NCBI GenBank assembly: GCA_963576725.1
Contig: OY755242.1
Location: 26,161,858-26,225,857 of the forward strand
Direction of reading: 5' to 3'
Origin: Azorinus chamasolen
Lineage: Eukaryota > Mollusca > Bivalvia > Cardiida > Solecurtidae
DNA: 64,000 bases
Below, piece by piece: positions 20,631 through 30,085 of the stretch. A program made the position numbers and the translations under genes. The first letter of the stretch is position 1. Each line of letters opens with the position of its first letter. The notes beneath the pieces are model-generated. The model worked only from the letters and a program-made list of their open reading frames with translations, did not search any database and was not told the DNA's origin.

Positions 20631-20849
20631 CCCTTTACTCAATGAATATTCATGAAGACATTATGAATATTAATTAGATGCAGTTTTAAAATTGCACAAT
20701 AATACAGGAACGTTTTGACATGGCAAAAACTGTAAAATCAGATATATAATATTCCATACGTAAACAGGGCAGATCCTGATCAGACGGTCCCTACAGGATA
20801 ATCTACTCTGTTGTAAGGGCATTGAAATGCGTATCTACAGGGTAAAGAG
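20631..20849. mobile_element. Family F MITE
   Basis: TTAA 20627-20630 and 20850-20853. CCCTTTACTCAATGAATATTC start; hairpin arms GTAAACAGGGCAGATCC and AATCTACTCTGTTG. Confidence 0.7.
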
Positions 20850-20909
20850 TTAAGCAATGGTCAGTTAACATTGAAATGCATTCTAGCGAACAGAACAGAA
20901 CTTAATTAA

Positions 20910-21149
20910 TCTTTTATCTGATGAATATTAATGTACAACATAATGACGTTATGAATATTAATTAGCTCATTTTATATAATTGAATAATAACAGCATAAAT
21001 TTACAACGTACATACCCTAGAATAACATCTACATGTATATTATTCCATTCGGAAGACCGACTTTGACCAGACAGATCCTACAGTAGTTGTCTGATCAGGG
21101 TCTACTCTGTTTGCAAATGCACCAATGTGACTCTTTATCAAGCAAAAGG
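20910..21149. mobile_element. Family F MITE
   Basis: Preceded by TTAATTAA; TCTTTTATCTGATGAATATTAATG start, ATGACGTTATGAATATTAATTAG, hairpin with GATCCTACAGTAG centre, right end CTCTTTATCAAGCAAAAGG. Confidence 0.6.
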
Positions 21150-21268
21150 CTAAGCACTTTTTTATAAAGAAAGTACACGACGAATACACAAAGAAAACAA
21201 TACCTTTCTTGGCACACTTAAGGCCAACAAATATGAGCTCTTATAGCAAACGGCCTAGGTTACTTTAA

Positions 21269-21473
21269 CTCTTTCGCTGCCAAGTTTTGTCGTCTGCAAA
21301 ATGCGTCGTCTGCTACAATTTTTAGTTTTCATTTTTTCTGTATTTTTCTTTAATAAAATAGTATCAGTAGCAAACAGTTTGGATCCTGATGAGACGCCGA
21401 ATTACTCGGCGTCTCATCAGGATCCAAACTGTTTGCATAGGTAATCACAGATGTGGCATTGGCAGCGAAAGGG
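21269..21473. mobile_element. Family G MITE, complete
   Basis: TTAA at 21265-21268 and 21474-21477. 205 bp. CTCTTTCGCTGCCAAG..GCATTGGCAGCGAAAGGG; near-perfect hairpin TTTGGATCCTGATGAGACGC. Confidence 0.85.
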
Positions 21474-21569
21474 TTAACACTCTGAGCAAGTAGTCTACTT
21501 CAGTGCAAAACCTTTCTTCTATTTCTTGCCAGAAACACAATTAGAACATCCAGAAACATAATTAGAACA

Positions 21570-21674
21570 CCCAACAGTTTGGATCTGGATGCCATACTGA
21601 GATACTCGACGTCTTTTCTCTGTCCAAACTGTTGGCAAAGACTATCACAAAGTCCCACACTCCATCTCTGAAGC
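21570..21674. mobile_element. Family G core, decayed
   Basis: ACAGTTTGGATCTGGATGCC..GACGTC..TCTGTCCAAACTGTTGGC. Confidence 0.45.
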
Positions 21675-21740
21675 TTAACTACATTTGTATTTCGCTGCCG
21701 CCTACTGTCTGTCTATACAATACGAAGTCGTCTGCTTTAA

Positions 21741-21937
21741 CTCTTTACCGTCTGCAACCGTTTTTCGTCTACAACAATTGTCTCCGCTTCAATTCTTAAA
21801 ATATAATTTCTCTCATTTCCTTGCATAAATATTGTCAACATTTCAAATTGTGTATCCTGATAAGGTGCGTCATTTTGCAGCGTCTCATCTGGATCTAAAC
21901 TGTTTGCATAGGTAGTCACCTAACCACGTACAAAGAG
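21741..21937. mobile_element. Family G variant MITE
   Basis: TTAA 21737-21740; CTCTTTACCGTCTGC start, AAATTGTGTATCCTGATAAGG, CAGCGTCTCATCTGGATC, end ACGTACAAAGAG then TTGA. Confidence 0.6.
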
Positions 21938-21989
21938 TTGATGCTTATTGTTGAACTTCCATTCACATTTATTTTCACCAACTTATTCC

Positions 21990-22305
21990 GGGTATCAAAC
22001 AGTTATGATCCTGATGAGACACCGAGTAACTCAGCGTCTCATCTTGATTAACCCTTTCGCTGCCAAACTCTGTCGTCTGCTAACTTTGTCGTCTGCTACA
22101 AATTTTCATTCTTTCGATTTTCTTCATTTTTGTTTCAAAAACATGGTAACAGTAACAAACAGTTTGGATCCCGATGAGACGCCGAGTAACTCGGCGTCTC
22201 ATCTGGATCCAAACTGTTTGCATAGGTAATCACAGATCCGGCATTGACAGAGAAAGGGTTAAAAATGTTTGCCAAAGTAATTACAGATTCCGTCATATTA
22301 ATAAA
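21990..22305. mobile_element. Older family G MITE split by a younger family G copy
   Basis: CAAACAGTTATGATCCTGATGAGACACCGAG..GCGTCTCATCTTGA is followed, after the nested copy, by AAATGTTTGCCAAAGTAATTACAGATTCCG, the continuation of the same arm. Confidence 0.65.
22052..22258. mobile_element. Family G MITE, complete, nested in G
   Basis: TTAA at 22048-22051 and 22259-22262. 207 bp, CCCTTTCGCTGCCAAAC start; perfect hairpin. Very close in sequence to the copies at 14292, 18795 and 21269. Confidence 0.85.
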
Positions 22306-22379
22306 AGGTTCTGTTGACTATTAAAATAGGCATTTTGTCACAATCGTGCCATTCAGGTGTCAAATCAGTTTATAATATA

Positions 22380-22584
22380 CAGTAAAACTTCACTATAATT
22401 ACCATTTAATTGTGTTCATTAGTTGGTATTTAAGGCAGGTGGCTGCTTAAAGCAAAGTGAAAGTAAAGCAGAAAACGCTCCTATAGGAGTTTTACGTTCA
22501 CCTTGCTTTAAGCTGCCACCAGGTCCTGTCTTTAACACAAAATACTTGATGTAAGTTAGTGGCCGTTATAGAGAGGTGTTAAAG
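22380..22584. mobile_element. Family A MITE
   Basis: TA flanks at 22378-22379 and 22585-22586. Left CAGTAAAACTTCACTATAAT, right GTTATAGAGAGGTGTTAAAG; inner stem GCTTAAAGCAAAGTGAAAG..GCTCCTATAGGAG. Confidence 0.8.
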
Positions 22585-22597
22585 TATAAGATTTTTG

Positions 22598-22739
22598 GTG
22601 TCTACAAACAGAATAGACTTAGATCAGACGGTTCCTATAGGAGCGTTCTGTTTTACGTTCACCTTGCTTAAAGCTGCCACCTGTCTTTAACACAAAATAC
22701 TTGATATAATTTTGTGGCTGTTATAGAGAGGTTTTACTG
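22598..22739. mobile_element. Chimeric MITE: F/E left arm joined to A right arm
   Basis: GTCTACAAACAGAATAGACTTAGATCAGACGG is the F/E left arm. After GTTCCTATAGGAGCG the sequence is the A right arm (TTCTGTTTTACG.., CACCTTGCTTAAAGCTGCC) through to GTTATAGAGAGGTTTTACTG. The junction is the shared core. Confidence 0.75.
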
Positions 22740-22797
22740 TACATTTACCTAAATTCCTTCAATATTTTTTCCTTTTCTACACAATAGACGACTTTGT

Positions 22798-22868
22798 AAG
22801 AACATGTGTAAACGATCTGAATCCAGATGAGACCCCCAGCAACTCGGCATCTCATCAAGATGTAAACT
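22798..22868. mobile_element. Family G core remnant
   Basis: AAACGATCTGAATCCAGATGAGACCCCCAGC..CTCATCAAGATGTAAACT. Confidence 0.5.
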
Positions 22869-22869
22869 A

Positions 22870-23053
22870 CAGTAAATTCCCGCTAATGCTACCACCTAAA
22901 AGAAGTATAATTCTGGGTGCTAGATGCAGGTGGTAGCTTAATGCAGGCAAAATAATGCAGATAGCTCCTAGAGGAGCTTTCTGCATTACTTTTGTCCTGT
23001 ATTAAGCAACCACCTTATTTTCATTAAGCGGTGACATCAGAGGGGTTCTACTG
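22870..23053. mobile_element. Family B MITE, complete
   Basis: TA flanks. CAGTAAATTCCCGCTAATGC left end, AGGGGTTCTACTG right end; inner stem GCAGGTGGTAGCTTAATGCAGG, core GCTCCTAGAGGAGC. Confidence 0.8.
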
Positions 23054-23114
23054 TAATTGAAACTTTGACAGAGTATAGAAATGAAATAGAAGAAACACTA
23101 TGACAAATATTGTC

Positions 23115-23330
23115 GAAGCTGTGATTACCTATCCAAACAGTTTAGATCCTGATGAGACACCGATAATTCAGCGTATCATTGGGGTTCCATACTGTCTGTT
23201 TCTATGGTAATGTGATTTGAAGGAAAAGGGGAAATATTTAAACAATCGAAACTTGTAGCGAACGACCAATTTTGCAGAATACAATATTTGCAGACGACAA
23301 TATTTTGCATCGAATGCCAGTGTTGAAAGG
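23115..23330. mobile_element. Family G MITE, diverged
   Basis: CCAAACAGTTTAGATCCTGATGAGACACCG.., GCGTATCATTGGGGTTCC, then the G flank GCAGACGACAATATTTTGC. Confidence 0.55.
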
Positions 23331-23399
23331 TGCAGATCAAGATTTACAATGTATACATTCAAAGTCAATAAAGACGCATAACACTTTCACTAGAACGTT

Positions 23400-23560
23400 T
23401 TATAGTCTGCAAACACGACTGTCTGCTTTAGGTTTGCTTCACTGAAGTTTCAAAGAATATACAGTACAAAGCGTCTGCATCCTGAATAGACTCCCATTAT
23501 TTCGCCTGAATCCAAACTCCACAGGTTCGACATGGACGACAAAATTAGTCAACGAAGCTG
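23400..23560. mobile_element. Family G-like remnant
   Basis: CTGCAAACACGACTGTCTGC and GCGTCTGCATCCTGAATAGACTCCC..CTGAATCCAAACTCC are weak G traces. Confidence 0.3.
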
Positions 23561-23620
23561 ACTTTTCCCACTTGTCTACCTTTGAATTTCAGGCGGTTGT
23601 TCATTATCCCGGTTATCAAC

Positions 23621-23785
23621 CATTTCCTCCATAAATACGCCTTTCTATGCCTATTTCTATGCTCTATTTATCACAATGGTTTCAAACTACAAAATTCTAA
23701 AAAATTTCCTTTTCTCTAGGTACTGCTTCTTTTCGATAGATTTATTCAAAGTGGTTGGATCTAAAATAGCCTATGAGGGAATGGG
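23621..23785. mobile_element. Family D MITE, left hairpin arm lost
   Basis: TCAACCATTTCCTCCATAAATACGCC at the left, then ATGCTCTATTTATCACAATGG (right arm only) and the right flank to CTATGAGGGAATGGG. Confidence 0.6.
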
Positions 23786-23787
23786 CT

Positions 23788-23895
23788 ATCAACGACGTGT
23801 CGTAATCAACGCCCTGGCATACATTTGCAAACCGCCTAGATCCAGAGGAGACGCCGAGTTACTCATCAGGATCCAAACTGTTTGATACTCGTTTA
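23788..23895. mobile_element. Family G variant, decayed
   Basis: CATTTGCAAACCGCCTAGATCCAGAGGAGACGCCGAG and ATCAGGATCCAAACTGTTTGATAC. Confidence 0.5.
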
Positions 23896-23940
23896 ATCGT
23901 TTCTCAATACTTGTACTTTGCTCGAAAGGAAAATAGTCTA

Positions 23941-24144
23941 CAGTAGAACCCATTTAATGTGACCACTTGATGAATAAACATGTGTGTCTTTATAAGCAGG
24001 TGGTTGCTTAATGCAGGAGAAACGTAATGCAGAAAGCTCCTCTAGGAGCTTTCTGCATTACTTTTGTCCTGCACCAAGCTACCACCTGCAACTAGCACCC
24101 AGAATTATACCTCTTTTAGGTAGTCGCATTAGCGGGGTTTACTG
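23941..24144. mobile_element. Family B MITE, complete
   Basis: TA flanks at 23939-23940 and 24145-24146. 204 bp. CAGTAGAACCCATTTAATGT left, TAGCGGGGTTTACTG right; perfect core GAAAGCTCCTCTAGGAGC. Confidence 0.85.
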
Positions 24145-24339
24145 TACCTTGCACCAGATCAAGACTTGGGCAGATTGCAGACATTTTTTCGCAGCTGGCA
24201 AAAACAAATTGCATTTCACATATAACGAACATTTCGCCTGTTTCGCCACGTTCCCTCATAAACAACATATTCGCTAAGATGCTAACTAATATTTAGAATC
24301 AGATTTCCAAGTATAAAAGTAAATTATTTAGGAAAACGT

Positions 24340-24530
24340 TGCAGAATCTGATCAGTCAGCTCCTACAGAAGTTGCCTGGCCTGGTTCCAATCTATTAAAA
24401 TGTAAATATAAGTATACACGAAGACATGCCTTACTGGTCGAGAGGCAAAGATGCAGCTTAAATCCTAATCAAACAGCGAGTTACTCGACGTCTAATGTTG
24501 GTCTAACTTATTCTCAATTGACATTCATTT
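24340..24530. other. Two decayed hairpin remnants
   Basis: GAATCTGATCAGTCAGCTCC near 24350 (F-like) and CAAACAGCGAGTTACTCGACGTC near 24470 (G-like). Confidence 0.35.
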
Positions 24531-24561
24531 CGCAGTTAGCAGACCTTAAGACTTCCATTAA

Positions 24562-24701
24562 CACTTTCCCTGTTCTATGTTTATTACCATTCGCAATACC
24601 TGCTGAGTATTCATGGACAAATACTGTAGTTATAGGAGCAGTCTGATCTGGGTCTCCTCTGTTTGCAAATGCGTGAAAACATATTTATATGAAGGAAAGG
24701 G
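24562..24701. mobile_element. Family E MITE, left hairpin arm deleted to the centre
   Basis: TTAA at 24558-24561 and 24702-24705. The left flank is normal to TTCATGGACAAATA, then joins at TTATAGGAGC and continues with the intact right arm. Confidence 0.7.
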
Positions 24702-24905
24702 TTAAGGAAATAGCATAGGGGTGGGTACAACATGGGCAGACATGCAATTACGATAAGGAGTAACAGCCCTTGTTGCTAGCTCTATTCACATGTACATTTA
24801 TATATGTTTCAATATTTCTACCTTCGCTGATATTCTTACCTTAACTTCACATTGTTTGTGGTCTTACAATACCATATCATGTTTTGAAATTATTTTCATA
24901 TTTAG

Positions 24906-26009
24906 TTAGATATGCATCATGACTGGTAGTGTGTCTCGACTGATGTCCATATGTAATCGTCCGCGTGCTTCAAACTCCTTTATATCACAGTCGTTATCAC
25001 CAAATAACACAAAACTCCCATCGAAAGCAGCCAGTCCTGTGCTGTCGTTATCATGGTTTTCCTCAATGTCGTTGTCAACACTTTCATCTTTCTTAAACAT
25101 ATAACTTTGATCGATATAATTGTGTTTTTCCTTTAGGTCTAAATCGAAACAGTGTATATCTAAAACTGAAATGTCACGGTTTACAGCTTGGTACACTCGT
25201 TCACGTGTATTGTGTCGGCGTATCTGATTGACGCTGATTTCTGGTTCATCGTCGTCAGAATTAAGGACAGGAAAGACTCTTGCATCTGTACCAGTATTGC
25301 TCTGGTAACTATTTCTATTGTCAATGTATGTATTATGTTCATATGTCACACTGTTGAGAGCGCTGTCTATTTGGCGGAGATCGACTGATACTGTTGTGTC
25401 ATTGTCTTTGCAATCCATTCTGGAAATGGGGTGACCCTTATTACACATTTTCGAATCACCACAAAGTGTTGTCTCTGTGGATTTACTAGTAACCTCGCTA
25501 AATTGCAAACTGGCGCATGCATCACGATCGTTGTCATTTTCAGACATGTTCTCAAGTACAGAAGCCATTGTTTGCGTATGGTGTGCAGCTCGATCTTTGT
25601 CAACGTGTACTTTGTCTACTTCTATTGCTCCGTCCTTCGCCATAAAGTCTGTTTTATAGATAACCCCGTCAATCTCTTCCCCTCTCATATATTTGCGTAT
25701 GTTCTCCTCTCTTTCTTCCTCGCCAATGAACCCAAACTCAATAGCTAGAGGATCGTCAAAGTTCGGGTTGTGCATCAAAAACAACAGACCCAGTACTATC
25801 GACTCTAGTCCATATGAAGGGTTCCAGATTCCCTCAGTCAGCAGATTCAAACAAACATTGGAGCGATCTGGATCTATGTAATAATCTTCATCGTAACATT
25901 CAATAAAGGTAATGACGTCTGTATCCGAGGTAATATTTGGGTGATATATCTCTGTTTCGCAATTAACCAACGGAGGTGTCAAGCTTGGGTAATTTTTACC
26001 GAGTCGAAT
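24906..26009 (-). CDS. UBE2M-like E2 gene 1, exon 2 (catalytic Cys and acidic tail)
   Basis: Second coding exon (367 codons and TAA) of a 423-aa protein with a UBC (E2) fold most like UBE2M/UBC12, the NEDD8-conjugating enzyme. The acceptor TTTTTTCTATCAG lies just upstream at 26010, and joining to exon 1 gives KFLFS-IRLGKNYP in phase 0. Visible features, in protein numbering: HPN motif 79-81; active-site Cys109 in NVCLNLL; GIWNPSYGLESIVLGLLFLMHNPNFDDPL, the helix after the active site; then MRGEEIDG. HPN and Cys are 28 residues apart, about 20 more than in ordinary E2s, because of an acidic Tyr/Asp-rich insert. Residues after about 180 form a long low-complexity acidic tail (DDDEPE, NDNDR, DNDIEENHDNDS) with no known domain. 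Whether it charges NEDD8, ubiquitin or nothing is unknown. Confidence 0.85.
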   Translation of the reverse strand: MRLGKNYPSLTPPLVNCETEIYHPNITSDTDVITFIECYDEDYYIDPDRSNVCLNLLTEGIWNPSYGLESIVLGLLFLMHNPNFDDPLAIEFGFIGEEEREENIRKYMRGEEIDGVIYKTDFMAKDGAIEVDKVHVDKDRAAHHTQTMASVLENMSENDNDRDACASLQFSEVTSKSTETTLCGDSKMCNKGHPISRMDCKDNDTTVSVDLRQIDSALNSVTYEHNTYIDNRNSYQSNTGTDARVFPVLNSDDDEPEISVNQIRRHNTRERVYQAVNRDISVLDIHCFDLDLKEKHNYIDQSYMFKKDESVDNDIEENHDNDSTGLAAFDGSFVLFGDNDCDIKEFEARGRLHMDISRDTLPVMMHI

Positions 26010-26059
26010 CTGATAGAAAAAAGATGTGTTTATTAGTTCCACAACAGAATCTATCTCAA

Positions 26060-26281
26060 CCCTTTCCCTGTTGAATATTCATGTAAAACATAATGAGATC
26101 ATGAATATTTATTAGCTTATTTTTTAAAATGGCACACGTACATTTGAATTATTGGCACAGGTATATCATAAGTTCATAAGCAAGCAGAGCAGACCCTCAC
26201 CAGACTGCTTCTACAAGAGCCGTCTGAGTTGGGTCTACTCTGTTTGCAGAGTCGTGAAAAAACGGTTATATGAGGGACATG
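26060..26281. mobile_element. Family F MITE in intron 1 of E2 gene 1
   Basis: TCAA 26056-26059 and TTCA 26282-26285. CCCTTTCCCTGTTGAATATTC start; hairpin AGCAGAGCAGACC..GTCTACTCTGTTTGC. It ends 50 bp upstream of the exon 2 acceptor and leaves the pyrimidine tract intact. Confidence 0.7.
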
Positions 26282-26285
26282 TTCA

Positions 26286-26395
26286 AGTGGACATTTATTG
26301 ACTAAACATAATACGGTGCCTTTAAAAGTCGGTGGCTACTTAACGTAGCTTTCTGCATTACTTTTGATTTGCACTAAACTACAGTCATTCTGCTA
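26286..26395. mobile_element. Family B fragment
   Basis: AAGTGGACATTTATTGACTAAACATA..GGTGCCTTTAAAAG and CTTTCTGCATTACTTTTG are pieces of a B left half. Confidence 0.5.
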
Positions 26396-26407
26396 TAAAA
26401 ACAAATA

Positions 26408-26611
26408 CAGTAAAACCTCTCTATAACGACCACTAAATTACATCAAGTATTTTGTGTTAAAGACAGGTGGATGCTTAAAGCAAGGTGAAAGTAAAACAGA
26501 ACGCTCCTATAGGAGCGTTCTGTTTTACTTTCACCTTGCTTTAAGCAACCACCTGCTCAAAATACCAACTAATTAACACAATTTAGTGGTCGTTATAGAG
26601 AGGTTTTACTG
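26408..26611. mobile_element. Family A MITE, complete
   Basis: TA flanks at 26406-26407 and 26612-26613. 204 bp, inner stem perfect (GAACGCTCCTATAGGAGCG). Followed by a second A-type end remnant, GGTCGCTAAACACAGG..ACTGTA, to 26652. Confidence 0.85.
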
Positions 26612-26871
26612 TACTTATTATCTAATGGTCGCTAAACACAGGTTTTACTGTATCAACTGGAGCGAATTTATGATTACCAGGTGCATCAATTAAATGTGTG
26701 AAGAACATTTATTTTTCAAGAATAGTTATTCCTCTACCAACCCCTGTTTTGTGATCAAAACATATGATTTGGTGGAAGGTACGATTTTATTATTTGACAT
26801 ACGCCCCCTTATCAATAACTCTGGCGGTACAATGTGCGAACAGTAATGATCTACAAGAGATGCCGAGAAAA

Positions 26872-27010
26872 TAGACTTTACTCCATAAATACGCCTTTTT
26901 AACGACTTTGCAAACAGAGTAGATATCTGTTAACAGAGTAGATCAAGATCAGACGGCTCCTATAGGAGCCGTCTGTTCAGGGTCTGCTCTGTTTGCTTAT
27001 GATATAATAT
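26872..27010. mobile_element. Family F MITE, left half with local duplication
   Basis: CTTTACTCCATAAATACGCC start; ACAGAGTAGAT is duplicated in the left arm; perfect core GACGGCTCCTATAGGAGCCG; ends CTGCTCTGTTTGCTTATG. Confidence 0.65.
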
Positions 27011-27526
27011 AGTTATGATTTCGCTTGGTTTGACGTTTAGGAAAAGGGACCCAAACCAAATAGTATATACATTATGTACTATATATAGCAAAGTGAGAAG
27101 CTTTTATCCGAGTCTGTTTTGTTTGCTTCATCATAACTTTCACACTTTACGTTGAAGGTCCGATTTAGACTTATTGTGTAACAAGTCAAGGGAGTTAAGC
27201 AAGTGCATCTGAAACCACAATTATAATTTCAGTTGTCTCCCTAAAACTGATCGGGGACTGTCTAGTTTTGGTTTCGGTTCGCTTTATTTGTTTGTTGGAA
27301 ATATTACACATTTTGATATAGAAAATAAAAGTACAATCCAACAATCTCTAAGAACAGCCTTTCGCTCACTCCCTTGTTTATTTACCACATGAATATCTAT
27401 GTCAGAAATAATGACGTCATGAATAACTGATTTTTATAATGACATGTTCAGCATAGGATATGTTTTTAAACATGGCAGTTTGTGTTGATTAACGCCCGTT
27501 TCTGCTCATCATGGGCTAACTGGACG
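27011..27526. other. Intron 1 of E2 gene 1, no repeat recognised
   Basis: Only F-like traces (CATGAATATCTATGTCAGAAATAATGACG at about 27391-27423). Confidence 0.35.
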
Positions 27527-27552
27527 CCCCAGAGAGAGACAGACAGATGGAC

Positions 27553-27584
<32 letters not shown>

Positions 27585-27602
27585 GGAGAGAGAGAGAGAG
27601 GG
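27527..27602 (+). repeat. GA microsatellite
   Basis: Imperfect (GA)n with GACA and GATA interruptions. Confidence 0.9.
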
Positions 27603-27606
27603 GGGT

Positions 27607-27706
27607 CACAGGGGGCCATTTAGGGGGTCTAGATGGTCTAAAAGGTAAATAATTTTATTTATTTTTTACTTTTTAGACCATCTAGACCCCCGAAATGGCC
27701 CCCTGT
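27607..27706. mobile_element. 100-bp hairpin with about 41-bp arms
   Basis: CACAGGGGGCCATTTAGGGG..TCTAGATGGTCTAAAAGG pairs with its complement ending GGCCCCCTGTG. Unrelated to the MITE cores. Confidence 0.7.
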
Positions 27707-27881
27707 GGATAGGATAAAAAGATACCTGGGCGCTATGCGATTTTCCTCTCATTATCGACAGAGATTCTCTGGTTCTTTTAGATGTCCTGTGTAATGCACT
27801 GATACATCGGACCTCGGTTTATATTATCAAGACAGAAACTGCAGACTTAGATCCATGTTATACCATGAGCATATAAATAAA

Positions 27882-27945
27882 CAGTTTGGATACAGATGAG
27901 ACGGCGAATCGCTCGGAGTGTCATCAGGATCTAAACCACTGTGGT
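27882..27945. mobile_element. Family G core remnant
   Basis: ACAGTTTGGATACAGATGAGACGGCG..TGTCATCAGGATC. Confidence 0.5.
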
Positions 27946-28032
27946 TACGTTATTTTTAAAAGAAAAATGGAGGAAAGAAACCCCTTTTCAATTTGAAGCA
28001 CGTGACAAATTCAATACTTATTTACAATGTAC

Positions 28033-28424
28033 CAGTCAAATCTGTCCTAGGCGGCCATCAGAAAAGATATAATTTTGGGTCTGTAAGGCAGATGGTAGCT
28101 TAATGCAGGTCAAAAAATAATCCAGAAAATCTACTATAGGAGATTTCTGCATTACTTTTGACATGCATTATAGCGAACCATCTGCTCTTTAAGACTCCAA
28201 TGTTCAATAAATGAATGGCCACTTAGAAGCTGGGTCCATGCTTATAAAGCTTTTAGTTGAGTCTGAGATCGTTCTCAAGCTTTTGATTGGTCAGATTTGA
28301 GCCTTTGGCTCAAATCTGACCAATCAAAAGCTTGAGAACTCAAATCTGACCAATCAAAAGCCTGAGAACGAAACTCAGACTCAACTAAAAGCTTTATAAG
28401 CATGGACCCTGGTTCTACTCTACT
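28033..28424. mobile_element. B-like MITE with family I inserted in its right end
   Basis: CAGTCAAATCTGTCCTAGGC left; inner stem GGCAGATGGTAGCTTAATGC..; right end GAATGGCCACTTAGAAG is interrupted by family I and resumes as GTTCTACTCTACTG. Confidence 0.6.
28233..28408. mobile_element. Family I hairpin element, nested
   Basis: Ends GGTCCATGCTTATAAAG and CTTTATAAGCATGGACC, flanked by CTG at 28230-28232 and 28409-28411. Internal TCAAATCTGACCAATC unit repeated. Confidence 0.8.
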
Positions 28425-28427
28425 GGA

Positions 28428-28805
28428 AAAAAAGTCTAAAGACACCACTTTATAAGTAATGTTAGGTATCTTTAAAAGCAGGTGGTTGCTTAATGCAGGG
28501 TGAAAGTTATACAGAAAGTTCCCGAGGGAGCTTTCTGCATAACGTTCGTCCCGCATTAAGCTACCACCTGCCTTTGTAACCCAGAATAAGACATCTGGGT
28601 CCATGCTTATAAAGCTTTTAGTTGAGTCTGAGTTTCGTTCTCAAGCTTTTGATTGGTCAGATTTGAGCCAAAGGCTCAAATCTGACCAATCAAAAGCTTG
28701 AGAACTCAAATCTGACCAATCAAAAGCTTGAGAACGAAACTCAGACTCAACTAAAAGCTTTATAAGCATGGGCCCTGTTTGTGGTCGCTTCGGAGGGGTT
28801 TGCTG
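28428..28805. mobile_element. Family B MITE with family I inserted in its right flank
   Basis: Inner stem GCAGGTGGTTGCTTAATGCAGG, core GTTCCCGAGGGAGC. The right flank CCCAGAATAAGACAT is split from GTGGTCGCTTCGGAGGGG..GCTG by a second family I copy. Confidence 0.65.
28598..28774. mobile_element. Family I hairpin element, nested
   Basis: CTG at 28595-28597 and 28775-28777. Nearly identical to the copy 365 bp to the left, which has inserted in a different place of a related host. Confidence 0.8.
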
Positions 28806-29090
28806 TATTGTATACGACAAACATGTATGCATGCCTTTTTGTACTATATATCAAAGGACAGTGGAGACCGTGCTTATAGGGGTTTTCTCCGGGTAGGTCT
28901 CTATACGATGCAAGTAAAACTCGTTGTCCGAATACAAAATATTGAATATATAGATAAGAAACACATTCAGTAAACAATAGTGATGTATAGCAGGATGCAT
29001 AAACGTGTGTCAGCTTCAACTGTTAGTTTAAAACAATTAGTTCTAAAAAGAATAAATCTTCATCAAACTGTTTGTTGATGTTATGAACTA

Positions 29091-29408
29091 CAGTTAAACT
29101 TCGATATATCGAATTCGGATAATTCGAACTTCGTTATAACTCGAAGTAAAAGTTCGATCCTTTCAAAATTGATAGTACATAATTGTTCTAAATGTATCAC
29201 TGTGCATATCTAGAAACACATGCGACAGTTTAATGCAGGTCTAAAGTAATGCTAAAAGCTTCTACATGAGCTCTCAGAATTACTTTAGACCTGCATTAAG
29301 CTGTAAACTTGTGAAGTTGTCTAGATAATAAATCGGGTAACTCGAACTTCTGTTATCTCGAAGTAATTTGTATGGTCCCTTGAAGTTCGAGATATCGTTG
29401 TTCAACTG
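29091..29408. mobile_element. Family J MITE, complete
   Basis: TA flanks. Ends CAGTTAAACTTCGATATATC and ATCGTTGTTCAACTG with further paired AACTTCGTTATAACTCGAAG-type sequence. The centre is the TA-type inner stem AGTTTAATGCAGGTCTAAAG..AAAGC, shared with families B and C. Confidence 0.75.
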
Positions 29409-29479
29409 TATTTATTTTGTATGAGCCATTGGGAAAATGTACATTGGGAGCTAGGACAACAGTATACATTTGTAGATCA

Positions 29480-29555
29480 GAGTCTACACTGTTTGCCTAA
29501 GTCCCATATATGGAATCGTGGGAGCAAATGGGTCATCAGTAATGTATTTCTCACA
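29480..29555. mobile_element. Family K MITE, right half
   Basis: GAGTCTACACTGTTTGCCTAAGTCCC.., TCGTGGGAGCAAATGGGTCATCAG. It is the uninterrupted counterpart of the K copy at 37326-37626. Confidence 0.65.
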
Positions 29556-29636
29556 TGTGTGCATTTTACCGTATGTACTTTCCAGAATGCGGAAACTAAT
29601 CTGTAAACTATATTCTGTCCATAATAACCATTTATA

Positions 29637-29855
29637 AATATGTAAACACATGTTTACGTATTTGTAAACAGTGTAGGAGCCGTCTGATCTCGATCTGCTC
29701 TGTTTGCTTATTACATAATATAGATCCGATTTTACAGTTTTTGTTAGAGCAAAGAAAATCTTGAAATACATGTAATTATATTACCAATTTCAGCTTATAA
29801 ACACATGTGTTCATGGTGTCATTATTTCTTACATGACTATTGAACAGATAAATGG
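29637..29855. mobile_element. Family F MITE, left arm deleted at the centre
   Basis: ATTTGTAAACAGTG joins directly to TAGGAGCCGTCTGATC, then the F flank to ATTTCTTACATGACTATTGAA and TTAA (29856-29859). Confidence 0.55.
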
Positions 29856-29956
29856 TTAAAGCAGAAAATACTAAATAAGTGGAAGAGTGAAACACACATG
29901 TATACACTAATTCTGGTCTGCCTGGGTCTGTGTTGTTTGCAAAACTGTAAGGATAC

Positions 29957-30060
29957 AGTAAAACCTTTCCACAACAACCAGTGCAACCAGGACTAAAGTT
30001 ATGCAGAAACCTTCCATAGTTTTCTACATACTTTTGTTGCGCATCAAACAGTCAGCTGAG
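29957..30060. mobile_element. TA-type MITE, left portion
   Basis: CAGTAAAACCTTTCCACAAC start and part of an inner stem (ACTAAAGTTATGCAGAAACC). Confidence 0.5.
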
Positions 30061-30085
30061 ACATGAATGAATATTTATGCATTAA

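Noticed and set aside
28275..28832. Minus-strand frames containing repeated SQAFDWSDLS
   Set aside because: They are translations of family I hairpin elements; the protein repeat reflects the DNA unit.
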